Positions 63,194 through 64,000 of a DNA stretch of 64,000 bases are shown piece after piece. Origin of the DNA: CAVOAK01 sp965217615 (lineage in GTDB: Bacteria; Pseudomonadota; Alphaproteobacteria; UBA8366; CAVOAK01); assembly GCA_965217615.1 (NCBI GenBank), contig CBDCIT010000016.1, positions 124,001-188,000 of the forward strand, written 5' to 3'. The position numbers and the translations under genes were made by a program. Within the stretch, counting starts at the first letter, position 1. Each line of letters opens with the position of its first letter. A model generated the notes under the pieces. That model was given only the letters and a program-made list of their open reading frames with translations, did no database searches and was not told where the DNA came from.

Positions 63194-64000
63194 CTAACCT
63201 CGATTGTAAGACACGCCGCCTTCAACCACGAGCCGGCCCTTTTCGAATCGGTCGAACATAAAGTCCTTCGCCAGCTCGTGCGGCTCGTCACGGGCGATCA
63301 AGTGAGCGAACGTCTTACCCGAAATAGGCGTCGCCTTGAAGCCGCCCGAACCCCAGCCGACGTCCGCGTAAAAGCCCTCAACGGGCGTCTTTGAAATTAT
63401 CGGGCTACTGTCGTAGGAGATATCGATCATGCCGGCCCAATGCCTGAGAAGTTGCAGGCGTCGAAATACCGGGAAGACCTCCGTCACGGCGGCCACGACG
63501 CCCTCGATGATCGGCGGCGTTCCGCGCTGTGCATAAGAAGGGTAAGGATCGGCCCCACTTCCGGCGACGATTTCGCCCTTGTCTGACTGCATCACGTAAG
63601 CGCCGTAGCCACCGCAAACGACAACTGAGTTGAGGATCGGCTTGATGGGTGTCGAAACGAAGGCCTGGAGCGGTTGTGTTTCGATCGGCATGCGAAGTCC
63701 CGCCATGTCGGCTACGACCGAGGCATGACCTGCTACGGCCATGCCGACCTTCTTCGCGCGGATCGTTCCCTTGGTCGTTTCGACACCAACAACCCGTCCA
63801 TTCTCACGCGGAATTCCGATGACTTCACAATTCTGAAGTATATCGACACCTTTGGAGTCGGCCATGCGGGCGTAACCCCAGGCGACGGCGTCGTGCCTCG
63901 CGATTCCGGCGCGCTCCTGATAGACAGCACCTTCGACCCGATGACGCGCGTCCGGTGAGTTCACGAAAATCGGAAGTACGCGCTGCATTTCCTCCAGCGA
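63194..64000 (-). CDS. soxB: Sarcosine oxidase beta subunit, partial (N-terminus off window)
   Basis: The beta subunit holds the covalent FMN and non-covalent FAD that oxidise sarcosine. About 268 C-terminal residues are visible. They include YQERAGIARHDAVAWGYARM and VGVETTKGTIRAKKVGMAVA. VEGFYADVGWGSGGFKATPI follows, the C-terminal FAD-binding segment of DAO-type oxidases. The N-terminal dinucleotide fold lies right of the window. It is the first gene of soxB-soxD-soxA-soxG on the minus strand. Confidence 0.94.
   Translation of the reverse strand, partial: SLEEMQRVLPIFVNSPDARHRVEGAVYQERAGIARHDAVAWGYARMADSKGVDILQNCEVIGIPRENGRVVGVETTKGTIRAKKVGMAVAGHASVVADMAGLRMPIETQPLQAFVSTPIKPILNSVVVCGGYGAYVMQSDKGEIVAGSGADPYPSYAQRGTPPIIEGVVAAVTEVFPVFRRLQLLRHWAGMIDISYDSSPIISKTPVEGFYADVGWGSGGFKATPISGKTFAHLIARDEPHELAKDFMFDRFEKGRLVVEGGVSYNRG

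Noticed and set aside
1..64000. CRISPR arrays, rRNA genes or prophage
   Set aside because: I saw no regularly spaced repeats, no rRNA sequence and no phage structural genes. All long repeats are IS copies or the tandem Rieske genes.

Overview
The window looks like the chromosome of a GC-rich alphaproteobacterium, probably Rhodospirillales- or Hyphomicrobiales-like. The evidence is the kind of housekeeping and catabolic genes present: electron transfer flavoprotein-ubiquinone oxidoreductase, ispE, a family-4-like uracil-DNA glycosylase, heterotetrameric sarcosine oxidase, and PotABCD-type and amino-acid transporters. This taxonomic call is inference; no rRNA gene is present. About a third of the sequence is insertion sequence (IS) DNA. 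I count about sixteen elements or remnants from at least nine families, several nested inside one another, and at least six host genes are broken.

Layout. 1-6.8 kb: a type III restriction-modification locus on the minus strand. Its res gene is cut by one IS3-family copy, and a second, apparently identical copy sits upstream of mod. A small unknown gene follows. 6.8-11.4 kb: nested IS debris, with an IS1182-like copy inside an IS66 remnant and an IS30 copy inside an IS1380 transposase. 11.4-18.3 kb: a decayed CHAT-domain gene, then an APH-like kinase, a DUF2064-type glycosyltransferase, moaB, a lytic transglycosylase and a uracil-DNA glycosylase. 18.4-24.8 kb: ETF-QO, an IS5 element, then a tightly packed TPR/ispE/2Fe-2S ferredoxin group and tRNA-Gln(UUG).

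24.9-35.9 kb: two copies, in opposite orientation, of a 2.43-kb IS66-type element that carries a D12-class adenine DNA methyltransferase overlapping its transposase gene. One copy is split by the IS1182-like element and the other by an IS21 element. Between them lies a membrane dipeptidase gene broken by an internally deleted IS30.

36-47.3 kb: a catabolic and transport block, with an exported alpha/beta hydrolase, a SnoaL-like protein, two tandem Rieske oxygenase alpha subunits, a four-gene polyamine-type ABC transporter, a DUF1116 protein and an amidase. This suggests uptake, ring or N-substituent oxidation, and amide hydrolysis of a nitrogenous compound. 47.4-53.5 kb: a second IS cluster, consisting of an IS1202/ISNCY-like element with a 17-bp target duplication, an IS256 fragment, an IS2-like IS3 element, a stranded histidine-kinase fragment and a third IS1182-like copy. 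53.5-58.3 kb: an amidohydrolase stub, a TauD-like dioxygenase, a Gfo/Idh/MocA oxidoreductase and a decayed B12-binding radical SAM gene. 58.3-64 kb: an amino-acid-type solute-binding protein and the soxBDAG sarcosine oxidase operon, running off the right edge.

The best candidate for something little described is the IS66-type element with a translationally overlapping DNA methyltransferase passenger. Two copies with matching internal length and independent 8-bp target duplications define its ends precisely.
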